From: Spodoptera frugiperda
Lineage: Eukaryota > Arthropoda > Insecta > Lepidoptera > Noctuidae
Length of the DNA: 64,000 nucleotides
Assembly: GCF_023101765.2 (NCBI RefSeq)
Contig: NC_064220.1
Location: 4,092,001 to 4,156,000, forward strand
Reading direction: 5' to 3'
Shown in pieces: positions 1-60,205 of this stretch (the stretch's first letter is position 1; each line of letters opens with the position of its first letter). The translations under genes and the position numbers were made by a program. The notes below the pieces were generated by a model that did not search any database, was not told the DNA's origin, and was given only the letters and a program-made list of their open reading frames with translations.

Positions 1-3000
1 CTGATCGCTGTCACCAAACTAAGCCTACTGCGAAACTACAATTACTACAAGTAAGTACTAAAAGACTATTCATTATTCTATCGTTTCAACAACTTTTTAA
101 TTTTATGGTAGGTATATTGAGTTTATGACTCTAGGCGATTCATTTTAAAGAGCGAAGGCAGTGGGTAGGTAGGTCTCGCGTGCGGTAGGTATTCGTGTTA
201 TATTTTTTGAAATACAAGCCATGTTTATTTTTAATTTTTGAAGCTTACGAATTTCTAAAATAATTCTATCTGGCTGGCGGGAAGGACTATATTATTTCAG
301 TTTTTAAACTCGCGTAAAGCGTGATTAGTAAGTGAACACCTGTTTAGGTATTTTGAAAACTTGCAGATGCTATAAAAATTATGGGTTTTATTGGAATCTT
401 AACATTTTAGCGTCTTTTACAATTACCATGCTTAATGAAGTAGCTTACATTAAATGGACAGTGATAATTATCATACAAGGTGTACTTAGCTTACCAAATT
501 AAAATATTATTTTATTCTAAGTATTTTAACATTCACTACCTATGACTATTTAATCTTATTAATAATGGACAGAATTGCGTGTAGCGTGTCTTTGATAAAA
601 CCAAACATTTTATAGTGTGACGTGTTTACACAGTGAAGGACAAAGGTGATAGTCGAGGATATCAGGATAGTAACATTTAGAGCTTTTACGTTGGTCACAC
701 TGGATTTTTGGTAGATTTTATACCTGTACAAGTAGTTCGAAAAGTGTTTTCACTATCATTCACTTACGATTTTTAACCGTAGGCTTACAATAGTTAGAGT
801 ATAATATTATATAGTAGACCATAACAATGCTTCACCACAATCATCACTTGCACACAGTTTGTTTTTAATACTTTTAGTTAGGTACTCTTAAATGACAGTT
901 CGGACGACGATAACTGATCAATTGTCAATGAATATTATGTAATTACCAAATGTTTTGTGGTTTAAGTTTTACTAGTGAGTAGTAAAGCAATTGTATGGTC
1001 GATTGTACATTAACAGAATCGATCGACCGTAGGTGTGGGAAAGACGAAAGCTCTCAAACTAAATCGATAGTCTAAATTGCATCTATAACAAATAATAGTC
1101 TACAATAAGCATAGATAGCTAGGGGACTATAATATAATAAATAGAAGGTACAATCTACGTGTAACTGGGTACACTACAACTACAGAGGGACGTGAGTTCA
1201 AGGGTTCAAGAGTCATTTGTACAATTATCTAATAACTACGTGAATAATTCGACTATAGATTTTATAGAAAAACATTTTATCTAAGACTAGAAGAACGCTC
1301 TTTACCATGAAGTTCTGAGTTAATAAGTATTATTAATTATAAGTAGTTACCGATCTATGGGTAAACCTTGCTGGTAAGGAGGGAGTATGGTTTACATTGA
1401 AGCAAGTTATGAATGAACTATTAGTACTTAATTTCGTATAGTATAATCACTGATCTGTCTCTCATTTCGTTAATCTTAGTTTTGGCACAGAGATAGGAAA
1501 AGACGAGAAGAATATAAACTTTCGTATGTCTAGGTGCATTTAAGCCTAAATCACAGAACGGAAGGAGCGGTGCTGGCGTAGTGATGCAAAAATATAGTTT
1601 ATAATTGATTGTATATTAGATACAATATTACACGACGTATGCGTAAAAAACTATGTCTTTTGTAACGTGTTTGTGACGTCACTCAGCCGTAACACAACTT
1701 TATTTAGCATTACATTACATTTACATAGTCTAAACTCGTCCTAAATTTATATTGACATAGTTTAATTAGCGAAAATGACTACAGTATTGGCACTTTCGCA
1801 CTGTTGTCAGATCTCCTCGAGTACAATAATGCTTTATTGATAACTTCCATTATTTACACCTGCACACTGAGTGGCACACGATATGATAAATAACGTTTAC
1901 AGTACAAAACTAAAGTAAAATACTTCAAACTACAAAAAACATAGCAATAAAACGGTATAAGGAAAAATAAAAGAAACAAAATAATTCGCTATAACCATTT
2001 AATAAAAACCAAAAATTAATTACAACAACGTCAATTATTTATTTATAATATTCAAAATTAAGTACTTGTTTACCCACCACCATTTAAATAGCACAAGAAT
2101 GATATATAGGAATGTGCCAAATTATTTAAAAATACTGGAATGACTGAAGAAAAAATCGTACAGTGTAATTTAAAAATGAATCAAAAATATATAATTAATT
2201 TCATTCGTAGCTAGTGATTCATAATAAGTAAATATTGCACAATTGAAGTCAATAAATAAATCAATTAAATATAATCTCAATTTACATAAAAGATTGGAAA
2301 TAATAAAATGGACGTCTTGAACAAGAGATCTTGGTATCTTGTGTAAATAAAATTATAAACATATAATATTGCGTTAAATTAATAAAACCCTATGGCACTA
2401 CATAAATAATTTACTGTAAACTAATTCTTTCATACGATAAAATAAACTTTTTATAATACATAGAATACTATAGGTGGATTCTGGTTTGAAAAAATACGAT
2501 CACAGCAATGGAAAGATTCTTTTTTTTAATGAATTGAATACTCGTATTCCTTCAAATCTCAAGTCAACAACACTCTGCTACATATTGAAAGTAAAACTAC
2601 TTTAGTAGTATTTTATATTTCTAGGTTGGCAACACTAATGGTACAGATACTAAAAGCCCGCAGTGTGGCAGAGTGTGTCAATCACTGATACATCCATCTT
2701 GTAATACAATGCTACGACTTCATTTACTTAAATAAATAACAATTGATTCAGTACCAATAAAGTATAATTAGTTACAACTACATTAATATTTCACCTTAGA
2801 AACAAATCTTAACAAAAAAGATCTTATTACAATAGTAATTTGGTAAATTGTATAAATTTCATGGAATGTTATGAAGTCGCCACATTAAGTACTTCTATTT
2901 TAAGTTCATTAGTATAATTAATTGTTACTAAATCAATCATAATTAAATCAATGGAATGTCAATGTGTTTAAAATTAATTAAGTACTTACTCGCCAGTTGC

Positions 3001-3493
3001 CTAATACTTGTATTATCCAATATAGCATTAGTGTGTCGAAATACAACCGAACAATAATTTAATTATTTAAAATGCTGACCGGTGCGGTAGTTTAAACTCT
3101 AGCTGCCATTAGCTGCGAACCAATTTAAATTACCACACACTACATTAAATTCACTATCCTTTACACTTCATTAATTTACATAACTAATTTTAATAAGTAC
3201 TTCAATGGATGTACATGATTTAAAGTTGAACATCTCAGATATCGTGGTATCTGACGTTTTATCGCGTAAATTGTAAAGAACAGTGAACGTGTGTTAATAG
3301 TACTAGCAGCCGTTACGTCTTTCTATCGTGTACTCTCAACGTAATATATCGCCGTCACTTATATACGAATGGTAAAGCCAACAACAGACTGGCAACACCT
3401 GACGCGGTAATTGACAATATGGCCGGGTGTTGCCAGTGCGTCGGGCCGGTAATTGATTTACGTTTATTAATAATAACTAAGGTACCGCCAGGC
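1..3493. other. neurobeachin 3' flank, AT-rich
   Basis: This stretch holds the 3' UTR and downstream DNA. Several minus-strand AATAAA signals occur, so the 3' UTR length is open. No coding homology was seen. Bases 1-50 end in a strong plus-strand donor (CTACAA|GTAAGT at 51) and have two open frames, so they could be the end of an exon of another gene. Confidence 0.4.
3389..3436 (-). other. stem-loop in neurobeachin 3' UTR
   Basis: CTGGCAACACC (3389-3399) and GGTGTTGCCAG (3426-3436) are perfect 11-base inverted repeats with a 26-base loop, 58-105 bases past the neurobeachin stop. AATAAA in the minus direction lies between stem and stop (plus TTTATT at 3463-3468). Confidence 0.5.
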
Positions 3494-52691
<49,198 letters not shown>

Positions 52692-53252
52692 CTGGAAAAA
52701 AGAAAAAAAGGACATTAATAAAACAATAAATGGCTTTCGAATTTCTTGGGAATAAAGTCAAGGGTGATAAACTAGGGAACAATTAAAATAAACATTATTA
52801 ACATCGTACACTTTAGTTATAACTCGTCCACAAGATGGCGTTAAAAACAAAAATAGTCGCAACAAGAATAAAGTCCGCGTCGTAAAAGTAAGAAACACGT
52901 CGGGTCGTAAAAAGTTCGTTAGTTTTAATTTATACGTACAATAATTGTGTAAATCAAGTCTTACTTGTCCGTTATATTGTTTTAATGTGTGTTCAAGCGT
53001 TTAAATAATGTCGTCTCATGTTAATTTAGACTTCCGTACAACTATCGCTTATAGAATACCTGTTTCAAGAGGTTTTTTCTATGTGGCGTGATTTATGAAA
53101 TATATTAGGACATTAGTTGACTTGAATTTATAGCCTAAGATATTTTCACGTCAACTGACATTCTCTTCCTGCCTGAATGAAATATGGGTAGGTATCTATC
53201 TACATAGTTCAGTACCTAGGATATAAATTAGAGGCTTGCTGTAAGTCTAGCT

Positions 53253-53930
53253 CGTAAATCTAGAGTGCAGGAGAAGTGCAGAGTTGGCAACGAGCCGACA
53301 TGTTGGGCCCGAGCTGACGTGTTAGTCGCCGGCTATCATCACCTGTCTGCCTGGCCAACCAGGGCTAGGGATTGCAATCCGGTATCATTTTCAATCCGGC
53401 CGGATTTCACCGGATTGATGCTAATCCGGCCGGATCCGTCCGGATCCGGCCGGATTTTAAAGTTACTTAGGGCCTAGTATTTAGTGGGTTTTAGTTTTGA
53501 TAATAATGTATAAAAAGAAAATAAAATACGTATTTATGGAAAATAAAATCACTTTTAATTATATTTTTTGGTATTAATTGTAATTTTTGGTACTATTTGT
53601 ACTAAATTGGTACTATTTGGAGAAAATTATGAAACTATTTATGTAAGTAGGTATCAGAAAGTACTTAAGTAATAATAATACTATTAAACTCTTATTAATA
53701 ATCTACACAGTTATATAACAAAACAATCTTTTAAATTTGTACTTATAAAATCAACAACTTCAGTTCATAATCCTAAGAAACAAAACAAGAAGCATTTATT
53801 TTTTGCAATGCAAAATTCAAATGAAAATTATTTCTGTGCCTGAAAAAACGATCTAAGAAAACAAATAGTGTTTATTGTACTGTCTCCTAGTCTGCTTCTG
53901 ATGGCACTACAAATGACGATGCTAAAACCA
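53253..53930 (+). mobile_element. hAT-like terminal fragment with ATCCGGCCGGAT repeats
   Basis: A possible terminus CAGGGCTAGGGATTGCAATC begins at 53360, preceded by GGCCAAC. Within the next 100 bases ATCCGGCCGGAT-type palindromes occur four to five times (53391-53455). Terminal CAGGG and palindromic subterminal repeats suggest a hAT element. No opposite end or transposase was found, so it may be truncated. The right boundary is uncertain. Confidence 0.4.
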
Positions 53931-54066
53931 GAGTGATCTAGGGCACAAAAATATGTTTCTGAGAAAATTGAGGAAATGCGTTAAGCGTTATTGTTGGAAA
54001 CGTATGAGCTGTATATTCATTTTTGGTAAAAATGTCACTTAGATCACTCTGGTTTTAGCGTCGTCA
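53914..54066. repeat. 27-bp inverted repeat, hairpin
   Basis: TGACGATGCTAAAACCAGAG (from 53914) and its inverted copy ending GGTTTTAGCGTCGTCA (54040-54066) match at 26 of 27 bases, with a 99-base loop. Possibly a small foldback transposon. Confidence 0.7.
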
Positions 54067-54115
54067 AATATAGCCTCTCTGCCTCAACACTAGTTGGCCT
54101 AATCGCCATCAAGTA

Positions 54116-54600
54116 AGGAGAGCACGTGTCAGGTCTCCATAGAACCGCCATGGATGCATGGGGTATGGAGCCACTGATTGGCAGCCGAGATGGATTGGCG
54201 AGAGCACTGCACTGTATTTTATTAATTAATCACTATTTTTTGTTTTTAACTTTCTACGTATATTTGACCTCCTGCTGATATTTAAAACATTGCTATACGT
54301 TTGCAATCAACAAATACGCTACATTTAATTAGACAGATAAAACCCTTCCTTCTCTTCAAGAAGACATTAGGAAACAGTAGGTGATATCAAAAGTAATGAG
54401 GACACTCAACTACTATTACAAAAAATCCACAAAGAACATCAATTACCCCATTGTAAACAACAAAGGAATAAAAAAGAGCATTCACAACTCGCAATAAACA
54501 CAGGAGAGCACGTGTCAGGTCTCCATAGAACCGGCATGGATGCATGGGGTATGGGGCCACTAATTGGCAGCCGAGATGGATTGGCGAGAGCACTGCACTG
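54116..54600. repeat. 99-bp direct repeat pair
   Basis: AGGAGAGCACGTGTCAGGTC through GGATTGGCGAGAGCACTGCACTG occurs at 54116-54214 and 54502-54600 with only a few differences; 287 AT-rich bases separate them. It is a GC-rich mobile-element-like sequence that I cannot classify. Confidence 0.85.
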
Positions 54601-56298
54601 ATTGTTATGGTGCAGTTCTATGGGGCGACGGCCCGCGGCGACCACTACCATAGTGAGAAACGCCATGTGCTACTAATATGTGTAATACTGCCATGATTTG
54701 GTTTCGTTTGTTCACTGGGGGTCTAGGGATGTTGTTGTGGAGAGGACATTAAGATTTTTAGGGTTAAATGTGGCACCTGTTTTGTAATATTTTGTGTAAT
54801 TGGTCCTTGTTTTTTTAACTTCACATTTTCATAGATTATGATTAGAACAATAATTTTTGGTCCTTCGGTCCACTTACAAAAATATGTATAAGATAATTCA
54901 CTTTTGCAAATTGCTTGTAGTTTGTGGAGTACCGACTATGTAGGTATGAAATATTATAATGATTAATTAACAAGCATGTCGCAAAATAATGTTTGATATT
55001 TAAGTCGGGTATCTCTCATGTAATTTGCAAATTAGAGCACTTTAGTGTCCTTGTTAAACCATTAATAAGAACTGTGTTTTCAGTGGTAAATAAATTAGGG
55101 GAGAAATATAAAGCAATAATTACGGACTTCTTTAGAAGTATCAGATTTAATTCTGTTTCAATAAACAGATATCGACTGCGCTAATAATTTAACTGATTGG
55201 GAAAAACACATAAATTATGTTTTGTAGCTTGTTTATCTCCGATTCTTAAAAACTTTAATACAGCCTTTTTAGTTTAACAATTTTTTAAGATTTTTGATTT
55301 AATTGAGAGACTTAAACAAGTTCTAGTAAAAAGAGTTGTTTATGTTACAGAAAACAGCAAACCCCATAGAGAGCCATATTAATAGGTACTAGGATAGTAA
55401 AAACATGAGGGTGCGTGCGAGTGCAAACGTCCACTTCAATTGTAACGCAATTTGTCAGCCACCCCCTCGAGCTTCGGATACCCTGGTACAAAGTGCCTCG
55501 GATGTTTAAATAAATATTACATTCCCCGTTTTTATTTATTATGACTTCTGAATAACATCTTATAAAATATTATTCAAATATGGTTCTAAAACATGTTTGT
55601 TTTGCTAAGTTTAAACTATTTACTACATGGTATTAATGCATCATATTATAAATAAATATTTGTAAACAATTTCTGCAACAAGATTTACCGCCAATAAACA
55701 AAACACGCCATAAAATCTGCATGGGAAACTTCCATCGTTTCGTTACCTATTAATCCCCACAAGTTATGCGAGATCGTTTCTCCATGGACTTTGTACAAAC
55801 AAGGCGATTATCGCCAAGTTCCCATGGCTGGTAGATGGTAGATCAAACACACAGATTCAGATAGGACACGCTCTATATTAATAACTGCCGAATTTTCAAT
55901 CATTTTCGGTAATCCTACAGCTTATGTTTTGGTTATAAACAGGGAATAAATTAGGTCCTTTAGTTGGTGTGGAGTATGGTCTATCCATTAGAACTGCTCA
56001 AGTATGACAAATGAGCGATTTATGTATCTGTTAAAGTTAGGATCATTGTGTGTAAGTTAAGTACTTATCAATTTAAATATATGGAAGATATTGCATGTCT
56101 CTAATACAAAATAGAATAAAAATACGTGATAATTATGATGAGGCAACACGGCATCATAAACTAATACAATTCTAAAAAAACCGAGGAACAATAATGTTGG
56201 ACATTTTCGTACATGTTTTAGTGTATTGTATCCAGCGGGATGCAACGTGCAGCATCATCATTAGATCATAATGGTCGGTTGTCACGACACCGGGGGAT

Positions 56299-56338
56299 GC
56301 CGGGACCCGCGCCATGTCGCTACACCGCGCGGTCCCGC
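56299..56338. other. GC-rich hairpin
   Basis: CGGGACCCGCGC and GCGCGGTCCCG can pair with one bulged C and a loop of about 15 bases, in a GC island surrounded by AT-rich DNA. No tRNA or small RNA family fits. Confidence 0.4.
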
Positions 56339-56729
56339 GGTGGGAAGCGCACACATGTACGCTCCACTTGATTTATTTCCTATAATACCATTACGAGAGC
56401 ATTAAGTAGAATGCTATATGAAATTATGTACCACTTAATGTCTTTTGTGTTCAGTAATAAAATGGGAGCTTCCTCTAATACGTAGTACGTGGGTCAGTCT
56501 TATTTTTTATTCTAATTTTTATAGTTGTCTTCAATAGTAAATAAAATGCTTTAGTTTTAGTTCGTGACTACTCAAGCAGATGTAATATAAAGGTGACAAT
56601 TATAAAATTAAAATATTCTAGCAGCTAACATTAACCTGCAATGCAGAATCAATTAAGTGTACTAAGTAATTAACATCAATTTCGAATAAATCTTATAGAG
56701 AATAACCTCATAAACTTAGTTTAGTTTAC

Positions 56730-56885
56730 CGCGCGGACGTTTTTGTGGATGGGAGTTAGCAGCGGGCTGCGATGGTTATCGGGCCCCGTAAATAAGGTCC
56801 CGGGCGCGTGACAAGCTCGGCCATTAAGGGCGCGCGGTGACGGCCCAAGTCGCGACAAGACGCGAAAAAAAACCGCGCCCTTGTG
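56730..56885. promoter_or_regulatory. GC-rich island, candidate regulatory element
   Basis: Sequence such as GGGCCCCGTAAATAAGGTCC and CGCGCGGTGACGGCCC rises well above local GC content. No open frame or homology. Could be an enhancer, a promoter or a repeat fragment. Confidence 0.3.
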
Positions 56886-58994
56886 TACTGGGTGCATAAT
56901 AATCGGACGTTTTTCATGTTAAATTGCAAAGATGCAAAGAATTGTTTAAATGCAATTTTGTTTCGTTTTACTTAATTTGTAATCAAATAAACAAGTAATT
57001 TTGTTAAAAAAGTTGTAATAAATGCGCCGAACGACATCGACTTTTTTGCTCAAAGGACCAAATACCAAAAAGTACCAATAGACGACGGACATAATATTTT
57101 TGTTTTATCGATGAACTTCCAAAAGCTAAATGTCTTGAGTTTAAATTACATTTGGAACCAACGATTTAAAATAGTTTGGTAAAAATACGTCAATAATTTC
57201 ATCGTTTTTGTCTATCGCTACCATAACAAGGTGCGTCAAAAGATAGGAAATGTAAATAGCGTGCTGTCACCAGCCACCACACTGCACACTGCACACTGCA
57301 CAGGTCCTTAGCTACGCGACACACAGCCTTATCTACTACAGGGGAAAGGTGTCGAACAACTGACAATTCTGCCTAGTCCCCTTTTATTACCAATTAACTC
57401 TATAAAGGACATTTTTTATCCTTGTTCCATGTTAATCGCATTAGATATAGTTTTTATTCTGCTAATTTGAATAACGTTTCTTAAATAAACAGTTTTTTGT
57501 GATGGGCGCCTAAGACTTTGAAGAATGATTATTATTGGACTAATTAAAATAAATAAGCAGGGAGTAGATTATAATGATTTGCATAAATAATGACCTGTCT
57601 GTTTGTTATCACGTGTAATCTTACATCTTGGTCTCACGTTAAAACTTATGTTTCTTTAGTTTATGGTAGTATTATGGAGTTATGGCTGCCATGTATTGTG
57701 AACTATAATTGCTTAATACTATAATTTCTAGTAGATTATATGAACATAGGTACATAACCCATAATTTAATTTGATAAGAATCTATCTGGTTGTTACAAAA
57801 AAAGTTACATTTTACTTATTGTACTTGTAAATTAATTTACTAAGCGTCCAGTTTCATAGCCTTTAGATAACCGTAGTTCACTAACTTTCAAGCTTTGCCT
57901 ACGATTAAATTACTGAAAATTGACATACAGACCTTACTTTCAAAATTACTGTGCTTCGAAAATTAGCGAATGATTTAAAAAAATACACCCTTTAAAAGTC
58001 TTCGTAATTTTCTCATACACCTACTCAGCTATAACCTCTCACTACCTGTCTATCATTGAAGTATACCTGCAAGGGTAAGGAAGAACATGATATTTATGTC
58101 GTGGGATCACCCTCGTCCGCCAGCTTCCACGAATCCGCTGGGACTTACCTTGCGGCATCCTGTACCGAAGGACCAACGTATTCAAATCACACGAGAAAAA
58201 CGATGTCGTTAACGTTGCGCAGGACCAGCTTCCTTTTAGATTACATCGATACTATCGATCTGTTAGTCGATTAAAGATTTTATGGTTTGTTTCACGATGT
58301 TTGATAAAGTTTAACCAACGCATTTTGTATGGAAAATATGTTAACTAATCCAGATTAACAGTAACTTAATGTTACATTCCATGAAACAGAACTTCATTGA
58401 TATGTATAGCATAAAGATAGATTTTACTTAAATATAAGTTAAAATTAGTGCCACGATCAATCCTTTATTTTCCCCTAACGAGGATCATCCTTTTCCGTAG
58501 TTAACTATGTTTCAAGTAGGTACCAGCAATAAGATACATATGTAGGTAAAAAATACCTTCCAGTTGATACGGATATTTCACAAATCATAATTATGAAATA
58601 TTGCCAAGTAATTGTGTCAGCGTTTCCTAGAAAGCTGTTTTCTTTGATCGTATGTTAATTAGTTTGTATATTTTTTGTTTCAAAGTGAAAGCTTATGTAT
58701 GTGTTTAGTGGTTGGTATTAATGCAGGCGGGTCGTCGTGTGAGGAAGTCCTAATTAAAACGCCATACATCACGGCGCTGTGTGGCGCGCACGCTCTATTA
58801 CCAAAGCTGCTACTACGGTGATTGAGAACGAGAGAAAAATGATTTGAGTTAACAAAATAAAAATGCATATCAAAAAAAATAAAACACTTCGCATCTTTGA
58901 TTTAAAATCTTAAGATATTTACAAACTATCTAAATAATGCTAATGCTAATGCTTTGTAGTAAAATTAAAAATTGACCATAGTTTTCTATCTATA

Positions 58995-59300
58995 TCTATA
59001 CTTATAATAAATCTGTAGAGAGGTCAATTCTGTACATGAAATATATTTCCAAAATAACTATCAGCGGGTGATTAGTGATACGATTTTTTGTCTGTCTGTC
59101 TGTCTGTCTGTCTGTATGTTCTTTATAGAAATAAAAACCACTCGACAGATTTCAACGAAACTTGGCACAATTGTTCTTCATACTCCTGGGCAGGTTATAG
59201 TATACTTTTCATCACGCTACGACCAATAGGAGCAGAGCAGTGAAGGGAAATGTTGGGAAAACAGGAGAACCTACTCCATTTTTTAAGCTTCCGTCGCGTG
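58995..59300 (+). mobile_element. Helitron-like repeat fragment A
   Basis: TATCTATACTTATAATAAAT then CTGTAGAGAGGTCAATTCTG and a TCTG run lead into AACTTGGCACAATTGTTC, TCCTGGGCAGG and ACGACCAATAGGAGCAGAGC. This is the left part and body of a common lepidopteran Helitron-like family; the 3' hairpin and CTAGT end are missing. Confidence 0.55.
59090..59118. repeat. (TCTG)n simple repeat
   Basis: Six to seven TCTG units lie inside the Helitron-like fragment; such runs are a usual part of this family. Confidence 0.9.
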
Positions 59301-59489
59301 TGCAGCCTTAATGGTTAAAGCTACACAGAAATAATGTATGACGGAAATGTTCTCCTTAAAATTGTTAAAAAAATATTCCACGACAGCAAATGTCTATCTC
59401 TTATGGTTGACTCACAATAACACGTATAACTCCCGATAGCTTAGCAGTTCGGAGCTTTCTGATTATATTTGTCTACTCTTACGTTTATA

Positions 59490-59518
59490 ACACTCTTATT
59501 CATTCATTCATTCATTCA
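59490..59518. repeat. (ATTC)n simple repeat
   Basis: Five ATTC units directly precede the second Helitron-like fragment. Confidence 0.85.
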
Positions 59519-60205
59519 TATTATAATAAATCTGTAGAAGGGTCAATTCTGTACATTGAAAATATTGAAAGAATAAATAGCAGGGGGTGTTACACCCGTG
59601 CGTGCGCTCAAAGAGCCATCAGACCACCACAGATGGGGCCCAGTAGGGCTGATGCCTGATCCGGAGCTGCGGACTACCTAGCGGGTTTACCGGGGCTCCG
59701 GCTCGAAAAGTAGGAGAAGGAACGGGGTGGTTTTTAGTCAGTAAGAGTCTGACACTCCCTCTCGCCTCGCCCAAGGTGGGAGAAGTCATTGGATGATGAA
59801 AAAAAGGGGGTGTTACTGGATCGATACCAAACCCAAATATGTGTTTTTTTTGTCTGTCCGTCTGTATGTTCAGGCATCACGTGAAAACCAACGGTTCGAT
59901 TTCGATGAAACTTGGTATAATTATACCTTATTATCCTGGGCATAAAATAGGATACTTTTTATTCTGGAAAAATACGTAGAAAAAAAACTTTATTTTTCAG
60001 TTTTATTCTACAGAACGCGAGCTCAACAGCAGTAGTTCAATAGAGGGATCTCATTAATTATGATGGGCCTCGCCGTATTTGGGTCCAATAGATATTTATA
60101 AGATGTCATTGTCAGAGTTACTCAAAATGGAGAAATAAAACTTCTACGCGAAGACCGACATCCGCGCGGACGGAGTCGCGGGCGGAAACTATCTGATATA
60201 TGACT
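59516..60205 (+). mobile_element. Helitron-like repeat B, split by a SINE
   Basis: ATTATAATAAATCTGTAGAA and GGTCAATTCTGTACAT repeat the start of fragment A. After an inserted short element (59594-59805) the body resumes (CGATGAAACTTGGTATAATT, ATCCTGGGC) and ends near GACCGACATCCGCGCGGACG, GAGTCGCGGGCGGAAACTA, a 3' hairpin region close to the usual end of this family. Confidence 0.6.
59594..59805 (+). mobile_element. SINE-like element with target-site duplication
   Basis: A 212-base GC-rich unit runs from ACCCGTGCGTGCGCTCAAAG through GATGCCTGATCCGGAGCTGC and AGTCTGACACTCCCTCTCGC to GGATGATGAAAAAA. I recognise it as a very abundant short repeat of noctuid moths. The 11-base GGGGGTGTTAC flanks it on both sides (59583-59593 and 59806-59816), a clear target-site duplication, and it ends in an A-rich tail, as expected of retroposition. 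Confidence 0.8.

Larger units (their letters stand above)
52692..58990. other. upstream neurobeachin intron or intergenic DNA
   Basis: Besides the repeats listed between 53253 and 54600, GC-rich islands stand out at 56274-56350 (with a hairpin) and 56730-56885. No neurobeachin exon upstream of 52691 was recognised, although short ones could be missed. Confidence 0.5.

Noticed and set aside
54387..54666. Minus-strand frames over the 99-bp repeat
   Set aside because: They follow the mobile-element-like repeat and show no domain.
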